From Spirodela intermedia (Eukaryota; Streptophyta; Magnoliopsida; Alismatales; Araceae), in assembly GCA_902729315.2 (NCBI GenBank), contig LR746266.1, positions 3,916,759-3,980,758 on the forward strand: DNA of 64,000 bases, read 5' to 3'. The notes below the pieces were generated by a model. It had not been told where the DNA came from and made no database searches. It saw nothing but the letters and a program-made list of their open reading frames with translations. Shown here piece by piece: positions 1 to 12,241 of the stretch (the stretch's first letter is position 1; every line of letters begins with the position of its first letter). A program made the translations under genes and the position numbers.

Positions 1-397
1 TCGAAATACAGATACCCTAGATTAATTACGTTCCGGTTTCCACCTCAGAACTTCGATATTGAAGCATAGGATCACCGGAACAACACTGACAAAAAATCGA
101 GAGAGCCTTTTATATTCCTTTCCGATAACGAGAAAACCTAGATTTCTTCGGAAGAATCTATGTTCGTTTCCTTTTTTCTTTTAAATTACCTTTTTTTTCT
201 GCGCGCAGTTGTGTTAGATCCAGCGATTCGGATCGAAGAAGTGATCTAAATCTGTCGTACATCTGGTTTTCAAACATAGAATCACACGAAGAACACTAGC
301 AGACGGAGAGAGACGGAGAAATCTCTTCGGTCGCCCTCTACGCTTGGACGACGGTGATGACGACGGTGGCGATGATGCGAACGAGGAGATCCATACA
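1..397 (+). promoter_or_regulatory. TCP gene upstream/leader region
   Basis: This is non-coding sequence ahead of the TCP gene. A stretch near 61-105 (cataggatcac ... aacactgac ... gagagag) recurs imperfectly near 271-315, so the leader holds a diverged direct repeat with a spacing of about 210 bp. The reading frame is open upstream to a TTG at 344, but TTG is not expected to initiate in a plant gene. No clear TATA box was picked out. Confidence 0.4.
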
Positions 398-1117
398 ATG
401 ATAAGAAACCCTAGAGAGAAGGCTCCGTCGACCAAACAAGAAGAAGAAGCTCCACCGGGCGATGGGGACTCAGGAAGGGGGAGCTCCAGGCCATGGCCGG
501 CGGCGCTCAGGGATACACGCGTGGTGAGAGGCTCTCGCGTCAACGGCGGCAAAGACCGGCACAGCAAGGTGACTACTGCGAGGGGCCTCCGAGACCGGCG
601 AGTCCGGTTGTCGGTGCAGACGGCTATTCAGCTCTACGATCTCCAGGACAGGCTCGGTCTGAACCAACCCAGCAAGGCCGTTGACTGGCTTCTCGACGCC
701 GCTCAGCACGAGATCGACAAGCTCCCTCCTCTGCAAATCCCCCTGGGAAGCTCCCTCCTTTACCACAATCCTCCCATTCCTGCCCAGTTCGCCATGCCCG
801 AGAAGGAAGATCTCCAAAACCCCTATCCAGGGTACTATCTCATGGAGCCACCGCTGCCGCCAAACGCGGCGGGTGGCAACGTGGCGGCTCAGGAAGAAGC
901 CCAGTCATTCTACCGGCACCCATCTCTCCAGCCGACGGTGGCGCCACCGCCGTCCCTGCCGTTGTCGCTCTCTCACGGGTCTCAGCTCCTGCTATCGATG
1001 TTCTCGCCGTACCCTGCAGCTGCCGCCTCGTCGGAGTACGATCCGAGGCACGTGAACGGCGGCTTCGAGATGGGCTCCTCCTCAGGTTCACAGGGCTCCA
1101 AACACCACCGTTTTTGA
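398..1117 (+). CDS. Class II TCP transcription factor, TCP5/TCP13/TCP17-like
   Basis: The predicted protein has 239 residues and is encoded in a single exon. Residues about 51-109 form the TCP domain: a basic region ([20 protein letters not shown]), then two helices around a loop ending in [20 protein letters not shown]. The long basic part and the [22 protein letters not shown] helix are typical of class II CIN-type factors, closest by eye to the TCP5/13/17 group. That group regulates leaf growth and differentiation and lacks the miR319 site of the TCP2/3/4/10/24 group. The rest is low complexity: an acidic N-terminus, a proline-rich middle and a serine-rich C-terminus. The start is the ATG at 398 (MIRNPREK), because the longer frame begins with a TTG. 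The family lies in the nucleus and binds GGNCC-type promoter sites. Confidence 0.9.
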   Translation: MIRNPREKAPSTKQEEEAPPGDGDSGRGSSRPWPAALRDTRVVRGSRVNGGKDRHSKVTTARGLRDRRVRLSVQTAIQLYDLQDRLGLNQPSKAVDWLLDAAQHEIDKLPPLQIPLGSSLLYHNPPIPAQFAMPEKEDLQNPYPGYYLMEPPLPPNAAGGNVAAQEEAQSFYRHPSLQPTVAPPPSLPLSLSHGSQLLLSMFSPYPAAAASSEYDPRHVNGGFEMGSSSGSQGSKHHRF

Positions 1118-2160
1118 GATTGGTCAACGGGCCGACGTGGAGTTCCGATCTTTGGAATCTTCTGTTCTTCCTCTTCTTCTTCCTTACGACTTCTATCTTG
1201 ATCTCGATATCGTCTTAATCTCATCCTCGACAGAAACACTAATGCATTCACGGCAGCATTGCTGGGAAAGTCATGGAAACCTCCTCGAGATTGATCATTC
1301 TAGTTTGTCATAGCAGCTTTCTTTTGATGAACTTTCTCTTGTATTATAGTAGGATCCCAGTTCACTGTGAGCTCTGTGAGCTCGCTCTTCTTCACCTGTC
1401 ACCGCCGGCGTCTGGTCTGGTGCCTCGATCCCAGTTCAGATCCAAAGTGAAGAATCCTGGACTGAGTATGAAGAGGCCATGCGGCAGCGCTTCTGCAGCT
1501 CGCCGGCGGGGGAGGCGGACTTAGGGTTTTAAATGTGTGTGTAGGGGAGTACGTGGCAGCTGGAACCGCAGGAGAGCCCACCCACACATTCAGCATGGTC
1601 CCCTTGGAGGAGAAGCATGGAGCCGCATTAGGTCGAAGAGGTTTTACTCAGGGACAGTGGTCCTCTTTCCTCTTTCTCCCATCTCTTCTCACCCCAGATA
1701 TCGTTAGAAGGCGGACTTCGGAGGATTTGTTCGCCATCCATCTCTCTCTCTCTGTCTATGTCTGTGTGTGTGTGTGTCTCTCTCTCCCAATACATTTAGA
1801 CAGATAGTTGCAACTGTATCTGTGTATATACTAAGTTTTTAGAGAGAGAGAGAGAGAGGTCACTGTCGGCCTGAACGGATCTTCTAGATTACGTTTTTTG
1901 GTTTAAGTGAAGGTGGAAAAGAACACAATCAGAGCCATAATCAACCCTCCGGCTTTCTCACTAAACGGGAGAGTGGATCGAACCCAGACAGCGAACCTTC
2001 TGTTGCAGCTCGGCCAATGCAGGCGGACACAGGGTGTGCATATAAATAAATGGGAGCGCTTGATGTCGAAAGCGACACACTGGTCCCCGATGCTGCCCTA
2101 AAATCTTTTATATGATTCATCAAATCCAGCCAAAGATTCTGGTTTGAATCCCAAATTTTC
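1118..2160. other. TCP 3' region and spacer
   Basis: I see no gene here. It probably holds the TCP 3' UTR at the start. Short microsatellites occur at about 1738-1790 (CT, then TG, then CT) and 1841-1858 (GA). Confidence 0.5.
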
Positions 2161-2169
2161 GTGATCTAT

Positions 2170-2480
2170 CTTCACCAAAAGGGCTCTTTCTCTCTTTCGG
2201 TCTCTCGCACTCATCACCAACACAGTCTCTCTCTCGCACTCCAACACTAACGGACTCGATGACTCAACTCTTCCGCATGATCTCTCTCTCTCTCTCTCGC
2301 ACTCCAACACTAACGGACTGTCTCTACGACTCAACTCTTCCGCACGACCTCTCTCTCTCGCACCCCAATACTAACGAATTCTGTCTCTACGATTCAATTC
2401 TTCCGCATAACCTCCCTCTCTCTCTCTAACTCAACTCGTACGCATCCTCTCTCTCTGTCACTTAACTCTCACATATCCTC
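2170..2480. repeat. CT-rich minisatellite, unit about 60-75 bp
   Basis: A unit of CTCTCT(n), CGCACTCCAACACTAACG, a short spacer, ACTCAACTCTTCCGCA is repeated at about 2222, 2284 and 2345. Further decayed units (ACTCAACTCGTACGCA) run to about 2440, followed by simpler CT blocks up to 2640. Units differ mainly in the length of the CT run. It has no coding potential. Confidence 0.75.
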
Positions 2481-2641
2481 TCTCTCTCTACCTTACTCAG
2501 TCCTCACTCAATGTTCACGCAGTCTTTCCCTCTCTCTCACTTCGTATTTATACTCCCGTCCCTCTATCTCCCTCTCGCTCTCTCTCATTTAATGAATTAA
2601 TAACTTCTATCCAATCTCTCTAACATTCTCGTACTCCCTCG

Positions 2642-2642
<1 letters not shown>

Positions 2643-2672
<30 letters not shown>

Positions 2673-2738
2673 AACACACATTGACACCACGAATCAAAGA
2701 AAATGTGTGTCAATGTGTGTTTGTGTATGAGAGAGAGA
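2643..2738. repeat. Inverted repeat built on CT/CA microsatellites
   Basis: The left arm is CT(n) CA(n), then AAACACACATTGACAC ending at 2687. The right arm is the reverse complement starting at 2707 (GTGTCAATGTGTGTTTGTGT, then GAGAGAG). The loop is about 19 bp. The core stem is about 20 bp with almost no mismatch, and the microsatellite tails extend it. Confidence 0.7.
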
Positions 2739-2988
2739 AAAGAGCTTTCTAGATACTACCATGGACAAGGGGTCTCTCCAAGACTGGTGGGCAGTCAAAC
2801 TTCCCACACACTTTAATAAGCTACAATCAACTAGAGAAAGTCTTAGGGGGTGACCTACCATACAACCTATAACTATTTTCCAATGAAAATTTATACTCGA
2901 TTGATGCATTTAGCTACATGATTTAACATATTACTTTCAATATGGTATTATTCAAACACCCATTCTGATACATGCTTTCACATGACAT

Positions 2989-2991
<3 letters not shown>

Positions 2992-3022
<31 letters not shown>
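2992..3022. repeat. (GA)n microsatellite
   Basis: About 15 uninterrupted GA units. Confidence 0.95.
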
Positions 3023-3025
<3 letters not shown>

Positions 3026-4234
3026 AGATTTAGTAGATTGATCACTTAATAACCCACACACCCAATTCACCCAAAATCTGCAATAAGCAAGACCTACAAC
3101 CTTGAAGAGTTGAATAACAACGTATACAAGAAGTTGAATTCTTTTGAAAATCCTAAATATTTACGAAAACCCAAATCTTCAAGCTTCATCTTTGCAAATA
3201 AACCGTAACATTATTTTCTTCATGAATCACATTATTTTTTATGTAATTATTTTCAATTTATATCTCACAGTTGCATCTAATTTGTTTATGCCCAAAAGGG
3301 GCATATTGTCTTGTAATTTCCTATTTTCTGGTTATTCTTAGCAATTTGTACTCCTATTTGCTCATGTAAATATTTTTTTTAATATTTTTCCAAAAAATTT
3401 CATGCGGATGATAATAATGATGTAATATTTTGAATAGAATTTAATCTAATAAGCTGCTGTATTTTAATATTTCCAATTACTTTCTTACAAAGAACTAAGA
3501 GATGTTTAATCATCTTGATCAAATAAAATATTTAAAAGACAGTTCTTTTCTTTTGCAGTAAGATGATTAATTCCAAGCTCATTATTCAATAGTCATTTAT
3601 GATTTGTCTTCTCTTCATTTTTCATGACTAATCTAAAAATGTTCAATATGCTAGCCAATTAATTAAAAGATTGGAAAAAATGAATTTCTCATGTTCTTGA
3701 GGATGGAAAAAATCAAAACTAGTATGTTAATTCCTTAGAACTAGTATGTTAATTTCTCAATATGTTAAAACATGAATGCAATTGAATGCATAGGACACAT
3801 TCGGTCAAAGGTCATCATTCTCATGACCAATGCCATTTTGGAAAAGGGTTTGGAAAGAATATTTCACTAATTGTCTGCATCAACATGGTGCTTGCTAGTG
3901 GTTAAGAAGGCAACATGGCCTTTCCTAATGATGGGCCATAACTAGAGACACATCAAATGGCAGCTCACCACTAGTGAATGTTTTGTACTCTGGTGGGGTA
4001 CACTTAGCAAAATCTTTTTTGGTGGGACTCTTGTTTTCCTAGATATTCTAGCCCAATTGAAGGTTTCTATTTTGATTAAAAATTATTAGAGAGAGAAACT
4101 ACATGAAGTGGAGGCTGTAAGGATGATGATGATTTTCCCATATAAGTGGTCAAGAACCATATTCTTTATTTGTTTCTTTAGCTTTATGGTATAGAACTAC
4201 TTTATAGAGTTGCTAAAATTTCTAGGAAAATTAT
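3023..4234. other. AT-rich spacer before the duplicated block
   Basis: This is CpG-poor, AT-rich sequence with no convincing gene. It lies outside the duplicated block: I cannot align it with the sequence left of 27040. Confidence 0.5.
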
Positions 4235-5259
4235 CAAAAAATTGGAACCACATATAGAAAGGTTTCTACTATGAGAGAAGAATGATTGGGGTATGTGTGG
4301 CTGTTGCGCTACATTTCACATACCTAAACATTTGTGTTCATGTTCAATCTAGCTCTTATTTATGTCTCTTTGTTAGGTTTTGAATGGTCATCTTTGTTAT
4401 TCTTATGTTTGCCTTTGTTGTGGAATAATTTCTATTACATTCTACTTTTCATTCAATTGCATTCATGTTGGTCAAGAAGTGTCACTAGAATATATAGTTG
4501 TATGGAATAAAACCTCAAATTAGTCATTTGGATAAAAAAAAATAGACAGTGTAAAAAATCAATGTGTCCTTTTCTTTGGCAGAAGTCTGAAGCTCTAGAT
4601 CATTATCTTTGCCTCTTCATTTCTACCTATTGAAATGTTGAAGTGCAGCTCTACTATTGCCCCTAAAGCTAATATCATACTTATAACTCTCCAGTCTTTT
4701 TGACCTTTTCGACACTACTAAATCCTATTGTCATTATATCCTGCCTACTAAATTAAATTGATGATGACTTCATATTTTCTCTTAAAATTCATAGCTACAA
4801 TATAAGTTAGTCAATACAAATAATATGTTTTAAAATCTTTTATTTGATAACTTTTGCTTGTTGAAGTCGTACAAAGTCTTTGTAGCAAATAAATGACTCT
4901 TGTGAATTTCATGTCTTAAGATAGAACGATGACTCATGCTTATAGAATAGGGCTAAGAAAAAAAATCTTTTGAGAAATAACATGAACAGCATGTACTCAT
5001 CACAATATTTATTTATTGTGAATATGAATTACATTGGATTTCATCACATTAGATTCTATATTATATTTGGTTCATTATATTGATTTATAACACAATAAAT
5101 ATTTATAGCTCCCAATATTTACCTTCATGTGATCTCTCTTGAATTGTGATAATCATTCTCATCGTAACATTTATTTTTGATGTGACAAGTGCATGATTTG
5201 TCTATGTCCTCATTCTAAACATTTTTTGGGATTCTTTGTGAGACCATTTTACTCTTTTC

Positions 5260-8200
5260 CTAGCATGTCAAACAAAGATAAGCATCAATTGTAAACATTT
5301 CATCTATAAAAAATTACACATCGAGGATCAAATGGTGAATTTCTTGAAGAAATCACTATTGTATACATGGTATGTGTCATGTGACACTTCGTTATTTATT
5401 TTATACATTATCTAAAATCAACTACACTATGAGTTTTTCACAAATAGATACATGACAATATCAAATCAGCAAAGTTACCAAGAAAAATTATTATGCATGT
5501 CTAATTTTATGATGTGGGCATGATAATATAGTAGCCTATCTCTTGATAGTCTAATAGTGTCATTCAATTAAAAACTTATTGAATAAGATATTGATTAAAA
5601 ATCTCACTGAGCAATGAGGCTGATCTCATAGAGCTAGCAACATGATAGAAAAAACTACTAACTTTATTATGAGGCATTATGCTAATTTACTTGCATATAG
5701 TTTACATATAGTTTAATTCTATTTTCTATTATTGTGAAAATTAAATTTAATCTCAAAATTTGAGATGACTCTATATGCTTGTAAAGAACTATTGAAGAAA
5801 GTGCTGATTTTATAGGGAGTGATATCGTTGCTAGTAAAGACAGTGCACTTATATGTTTCTTTGAAGTGACCTAAGACAATATTACAAAATATTGTTATTA
5901 TTAGGAATTCAATGATCATCAAAGGACCTAAGTTCAAGGAGATGACATAATTGGATGGTTTGTAATTGGACGGCACCACTATTGTTAACATATGATGCAA
6001 CTTTCTCTACTTTGTCTCACTATCTTTTTTAATGCATCAAATAATATCTTATTATATTTTTACTTATCTTTATTTTTTCTCAATTCACGTAGTTAGATTT
6101 AGAATGAATTTTTTTTTTGGATAAAATATCATGGGCATGAATTTAGTTTTGATTTCTTCTCTTGCTTATGTAGTTCTTCTCTTGTTGCTACTTGTGATAT
6201 ATATATTTTTTATATTCTAAAAGTACATGGGGACAATAATTGATTTGCCATCAGGTTCTTCTATTTAATATCATTGAATCCTTGGGAACATAAGTTTCCA
6301 ATTTAGTTTTAATGCCACAAATGTCAATTGGTCTCTTCAACTAGTCATTCATCAAATTTGTCTTATGTATATGGGCAACTGATGAAGCTTTCTTTTGGTA
6401 TACATTTATTTTAGTGTTACAATAATAGAGAAAAATGATTATTTCTTCATAAAAATAATGCTATATTATTGCTTAACTAAAAGGGAGAAAGCATGTCACT
6501 AAATTAGTTGTTCTTTGCAACATAACCTAACATAATTATGTAATCATGTAACATTTGACTTTACACTTGTAGAATTGAAGACTAAAAGTGAAGTAGAGAT
6601 ATCAATTCTGAGATCATTTATATAATGGTTAGTTGCTTTCTAGAAGCACTTTCAAATGATAAATTGGCAATGAGATTTATTGTAATTTATATATTTTCTC
6701 TTTATTTACCTTACTTTTCATTGCTTGATTTTGATGTCCTTTCGAACTACCTTCGGCAAAAAGTATTACTTATAATATTGACAATGGTAAGACAACAACT
6801 AATAGTATTTTTCACCTTCATCATGAAAAGAGAAACGTTACCAAGTATATCAACCTCTACCTATATGTGAGAGGCACCCCTTGGACTAGAAAAAATGTGC
6901 CGTGAGGGACCATAGCTACTCGTACAATGAGGCACTCAGCTCCAATCAATGTGCCACGAACATCCACATCGAATCAAGCACTTTAGACATATTAATCCAG
7001 CTAAGTACTAAGAGGCACCCCTAACCCAAACGAATGTGATGTGACCTTAAGTACTTGAGTGTGTGAAGTATTGGGATGGGTGACCTCTCGAAAAGTTCAT
7101 CTCAAAATAGTTATCTAGCTGATATAATAAGGTGTGTGAAGTACTAAGATGTTGACCTTTGGGAAGTTCAGCCCTAAGTATAAAGGCCCAAAAAAAATAA
7201 AATCTTTTTAATGAATTGTATATCACCTTTTTTCTATATTTGGAAAATTATAAAATTATTTCCTAAATATGGTGAGCATAGCTTATGAGGTTTGGAAAGA
7301 GTTGTCATATCTTTAGGCCCTCTTATAACAACGAAATTAGTGGCTTACAAGGGGTTGTCTATTAGCATCAAGGTACTTCAAAGCATCATTTGGTCAACAA
7401 AGTTGGAGTGTTTTATGTGACGAGGGAATGGAAAATATTCACATTTCTGAAATAGAAAAGTGCTCCTTCTTTTCTCAAATGAAATAAATGTTTGCACAAC
7501 AACCACTTTTTTGACACAGAGGACATTTTAGATGATGAAATAGCTTATCCTAAAAATGATCAATTAAATAAATAGTAAATTCAAATATTCAAAATGTCAT
7601 TTAGGGTCAAATATGATTAAATTTTATGTCAAGGAAAGTTATTTTATTAACATTGTTAGTAAGTATGTTTACTATGCTTTTGAAGTCAACCATGGTATTC
7701 CTCTTCTATGTTCTCATGATGTGAATTTATAAGAGTCTTTGTTGGATTTTTTCTTTATAATTTGAATGATAATGCCCATTCGCATGGGTGTTATCAATTA
7801 GTTGTCCATAACTTTCATTTTTATTGTCTCATTCACTCATTTAAAGCTTTGACAAATAGATCATATATTCTTTCAATTGCAATGCCAATGTCTTTATGCT
7901 TAATCATAAAAATAAACTAAATAATAGCAATGATTCCCCTTCTTTCCCATATATCTTGTAAATGCCCTCATTACCTCTTAAGTTGCAGTAAAGTTCTAAA
8001 CTTGTATGTAAGTAAATTTTCATCAACTTGCATGTGAGTAAATTTAGTCCTTTTTTTCTTTCAATTTCAGCATTCAATGTATATCATCATATCAGATTAT
8101 GTTGTTCTAAACTCAAATCCTTAGAAGATTAGATTCAATATTCATCATATCAGGTTCCTTAAAAATAAGATTGTAAAAAGATAATAATTTTATGGTGTTA

Positions 8201-10691
8201 TAATGTTTATTCTCTCATTATTTGTGTGTAAGACCTTGCATGACAAGGTTAGATTCAAGATAAGAAAAAGAAAAAGAAAAGCAATATGATGAAATGATTC
8301 TCCTAGGTTTTATGAAACTTTTGTGGTAATCTTTCAATCTGCACGTAATCATGGAATCCTTGTTGCTAGGGGCCTTTGGTATTGAAAAGGCTCAAATAGA
8401 GTTGATAATTTTAGATTTGGGAGTCAAGAATCACACTTCTTTGACCTTTGGGATTATATTGAAAACATGAGAACTCCTTTTAGCTGAAATAAGGAGTCCT
8501 ATACTAGGACATGGATTAGCCCATTCTGTTATTGTTTGTGGAGAGCTTATGGTCAAGATTTGTTTACTTAGTTTATTCAATTTTCAATATTTATATGAGT
8601 TTTGTACTGATCCTTTCTTATTTTGAATATATTAAGACATTGAAATGTTACCAATACTAAAAAGTTAAATGGCCAGATGAGGAGAGTCTTTTTCTCCAAC
8701 ATTCCTTGTTTATGCCTCAAAGTTGATTGATACCCCAAAAAAATTTAATTGATGATGTTACAATGTTAACCCAAGTTACAAATCAGGTTTCTCCTTGGGC
8801 TCTGCTAATATAACTTACTTTTTCTAATATACACAATGGAACTCTACAATCAACCAAAAGATGAATGAAATATTGATTTTCTTCAATAATCAGAATTTCA
8901 ATATTTTATTTTTCAGTTTCATGCTTTTTTTGACATTTTATTTTTTTCAAAGGATGTATCAGATTTAAAATATCTTATCATGCTAAAGGAAATATCAAAT
9001 ATTTTTTTGTGATGAATCTAAGGTTGATCATATTCAAATAATTGAAGAGACCACTTTTTTTAATGCAACATCTCACTAGCTCAACAAAAGAACTTTGCTT
9101 CGAAGAAAGTTGACCAATCCAGACTAAGTTTCTAAGTGAGAACCTTCAAAAATAGAGTTTGGTAAGATGGTTGTGGTTTGTCATAGTTAAATAAGATTAA
9201 TAGTCTTAAAATACAAATGAAGTAAATGATTGTTGTTACATTTAATAACATTTAATTTGAAAGAGTACTAAGTTTACTTGGTCATGTCGTGAAATTCTTC
9301 TTTGCAGTATTGTTGACATTGGTCCATGGAAGGATATTGTTGTGCCCCCACATGGTGATTATTTATCCACATCCATTGATCTTGTGACCAAAGCCCATGC
9401 TAATAATCCATAGGTAGGTTTGTTTGGAACCAATAATGAGAAGATATGCATATGTTTTTTGTTTTTCTCTAAAATGAGGTGATTGGACAAGTAGATTTTT
9501 TTGGTGTTATTTTGTTGTATTCTAAATTGTCATATGTTAGAATAGTTAAACATTGGAGAAAGAAAAATCAAATTTTGTGATTATACAGATGACTATTTCC
9601 TTATTGGCAACTAATCAAGTTAGATGGTATAGTCCCTGGTGATTTATCATAGCTCACATGTAGTACTTAATTTCTGCTGTGATGAAAAAACTCAAAACTT
9701 GTATGCTCCAGTTGGTATTATCTATGTTATCAATTTGTGATGCTCGACCTGTTGTTACCTGTTGACTTCTGATCAAAACTTTTCAAGAAACATCTCATGT
9801 TGGATGGTATCAGGAAAAAAGTCCACTTTTAGGACTAGAAAGGTAAAACCATGGTTTCAATATTTGCACTATAACTACTTTTTGTTAGAAATTAAAGTGT
9901 CATAAGTAAACATGTATATGACTCTGATTGTTATAATTAAACTATTTCCTATCAGTAGAATGCCGTTAAATGTATGCCATTCATCCAAACCTCAATGACT
10001 CGTGCCGGTTTTATTTCCTAGCGTCCTATCCATTTCTTGGCTTAGTTTTTTATATTATTATTTATTTTTATTAATTATTTTCTTATTGTGCAACAATAGT
10101 TGAAGTTATTAAAAATGTTATTTAAAAATTGTCTTTTTTTATCATATTATCTCAAATATCGAAAAAAGATCTTACTAATTGGGTATCGTGGCTGAATCAA
10201 GATGTTTATCCTTTTCCTCTTTTGTTGGTCTGAGTTGACTTCATGATTGGTTGTTGACGACGTGTACGAGTAAGTCTGTCTTCATCTCTTTCTATGGCTA
10301 CGCACGAGACGCTTTTTCTTGGCTTCCCGCTTTGACTCGCCTTCTTCAATTTGACTTGTAATTAGATCCGAGCACAGTCTTCATGATGAGAGAGAAGTAG
10401 TGCGCCTGATTAGTGAACCCTAGTGGATCTTTCGCAGGTGTACCCCTACACGTACAGGAACGAGAACCAGTTCCTGCACTTTCACTTCCATCAGGACCTG
10501 TACGCGGAATACGAGTTCTTGATGAACTAGATGGGCAACACGGCTGGTTCACGGACTCCATCGGCAGCCTCCACAGGTACCAGAAGTGGGCCTCTCCCGC
10601 CGCTGCCGCCGCCGCGGCGCCCAACGCCAGCGCCGCCGATCGGCTGCTCCACAGGATCTCGCTCTTGATCGGCGCCTATCGCAGGAAGTAA
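5260..10691 (+). pseudogene. Decayed glycerophosphodiester phosphodiesterase (GDPD) paralogue
   Basis: This is the copy 1 counterpart of the GDPD gene at 28419-33883, recognised exon by exon: exon A about 5270-5370, B 5785-5975, C 6551-6625, D about 7985-8035, E 8668-8787, F 9309-9413, G 10438-10691. The HRGSNGEF motif is still readable in exon A, but two in-frame TAA codons precede it. Exon B has lost its acceptor and its ETD catalytic motif and carries stops. Exon D is almost gone, E lacks its middle, and F lacks its first 50 bp and ends in TAG. Exon G has a TAG at 10528 and then a 1-bp deletion. The intron alignment with copy 2 shows it was once a normal split gene. It is clearly non-functional. 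Confidence 0.92.
6871..7190. mobile_element. 5S rRNA-derived insertion (SINE3- or Cassandra-like)
   Basis: About 320 bp are present in an intron of the GDPD pseudogene and absent at the matching place in copy 2 (near 30183). The sequence at 7064-7100 resembles the 3' half of plant 5S rRNA, including the exact internal promoter core GGATGGGTGACCTC. A second, shorter match lies at 7138-7171 (AGTACTAAGATG ... TTGGGAAGTTC). Upstream, a GAGGCAC ... AATGTG motif occurs three times (6871, 6930, 7011). 5S-derived sequence is known in SINE3 elements and in Cassandra TRIM LTRs. I cannot tell which this is, because clear termini and a target duplication were not found. Confidence 0.65.
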
Positions 10692-12241
10692 CCATTTTAT
10701 TCATTCCCCCCCATTCCGTCCTTTCTTCCCGTGGAATTTCGTTTGAGTGATCTTATTCTTAGGAGGCGTCCATTTGCCTGCGATTCAATGCGCGCACACC
10801 CGACAATTTTATGGGTCGTAAAAGACTACTACTCGCCAGGGCTTCTTTCAGTATCTCTCTCTCTCTCTCTCTCTCGATCTCGATCTCGATCTCGATCTCG
10901 ATCTCTGGGAGAGGGCTTCAATGGAAGTTTAGTCAGGTATGCGTGGTCTGGGGGAGAAATTCATTCTTGAATGCGTCTGGACGCAGCTCATATCTCTCAC
11001 TCTAACTTCCGCTGGATTTTGTGGAGCTTGCAAACCAAGGTTATGTTAATCCGGGTTGCAACGCGCCAACAGAAGTAGCTAATTGGATCAGGGTGGAAAA
11101 CCATATAATGTTTCTTCTCCTACCCATCAAGCTAAACCTACCTCTGTAGACCGATTCTATTATTATTATAGATAAAGAAATTCCTAGATCCCCAATATCA
11201 CAAACACTAACGAAATAAATAAATAAATAAATCAGATTAATATGGTCATAATAGATTAATTCAGAACAGCCCTGCATGTAGCGACAGTCTAAGGAAAATT
11301 CGATTTCAAGTTCTATGAAACTAAGAGATTTACCTGGGCGAAGATGAGAGGGAAAACTGAGAGCTAGTCAACAAGAAGATTGGAAAGCATTATGCAGTAA
11401 CAGATGGCAAAGAGGGGACTGTGATTCATAACCTATCAGGAGACCGGTTGATAATCATCTTGAAGCTGTCTGACAAGTATTCAAGTTTCAACTGTCATCA
11501 TCGGTTATGCCCAGAACTTTTGGTTGACCACATGCTATCATAGCACAAGAGTCTTTTTCAATCAGCTTGACTAACACGAGTCCTTCCACGAGGGTGATGG
11601 GGAGTTCTCTCACAGGTAACATTCTTCCATTCCAATAAAAAAAATATCAATAAGAAAAAGTCAACGAAGAGAGCAAAAAAAGCATCCGGACGTAAGTGTT
11701 CGGATGATTATACAACCTCTGGTTCGGGCACTTGTGACCATTAGTGCTCATCGACGGCCTATCAAGCAATAGGTTATGTATATTCGATCTCGTTCCCTAC
11801 ACCTACTGTAATCAAATGTGGCGTAAGAAAATAGAGCATGAAGATATAACCAAGGGATTGGCGATCCACGTGAGAGTCGCGTTTCTCACCGAATGCCGTA
11901 TAACCATCATCGTGAATTCCCCGTTAGGTTTTCCATCTCTTCGTTGGAGTCCGGTGTTTATAGGAGGGGAGAAAGGTTCCAGTACCACGAGGGACAGTTC
12001 AAAGCACGTCAAAATTTCGTCATCGATCTCGCGCCGATCTTCGCTTCCATGCAGGACGAGCCCGAGCTCTGCGGCAGAGGCTCCCGAAGAACACGGGATT
12101 GAAAAACAAAAGGTCCTTCGAATGGTGAATATACATTTGATTGATTAGCTCTCGCCGAAAAATGGGAGGAGAGAGAACCACCATACCACCACAGAAGACA
12201 GTCGAGAGAGAAAGAGAGAGACAATAGAGAGAGGTCAGAGG
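10692..12241. other. GDPD-RPK2 convergent spacer, copy 1
   Basis: This is the spacer between the GDPD pseudogene and the 3' end of the RPK2-like gene. Its left part matches 33884-34180 and its right part (from about 11750) matches 34230-34800. About 600-700 bp in between have no counterpart in copy 2. No gene is seen. Confidence 0.6.
10854..10906. repeat. (CT)n followed by (GATCTC)n
   Basis: About ten CT units are followed by five GATCTC hexamers. The repeat is absent from the matching place in copy 2, where only a short CT tract remains. Confidence 0.9.

Noticed and set aside
344-397. Longer start of the TCP protein at 344
   Set aside because: The codon at 344 is TTG. The ATG at 398 gives the expected family N-terminus.
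2170-2640. Regularly spaced repeats as a CRISPR array
   Set aside because: They are CT-rich minisatellite units in a plant genome, with no constant repeat and unique spacers.
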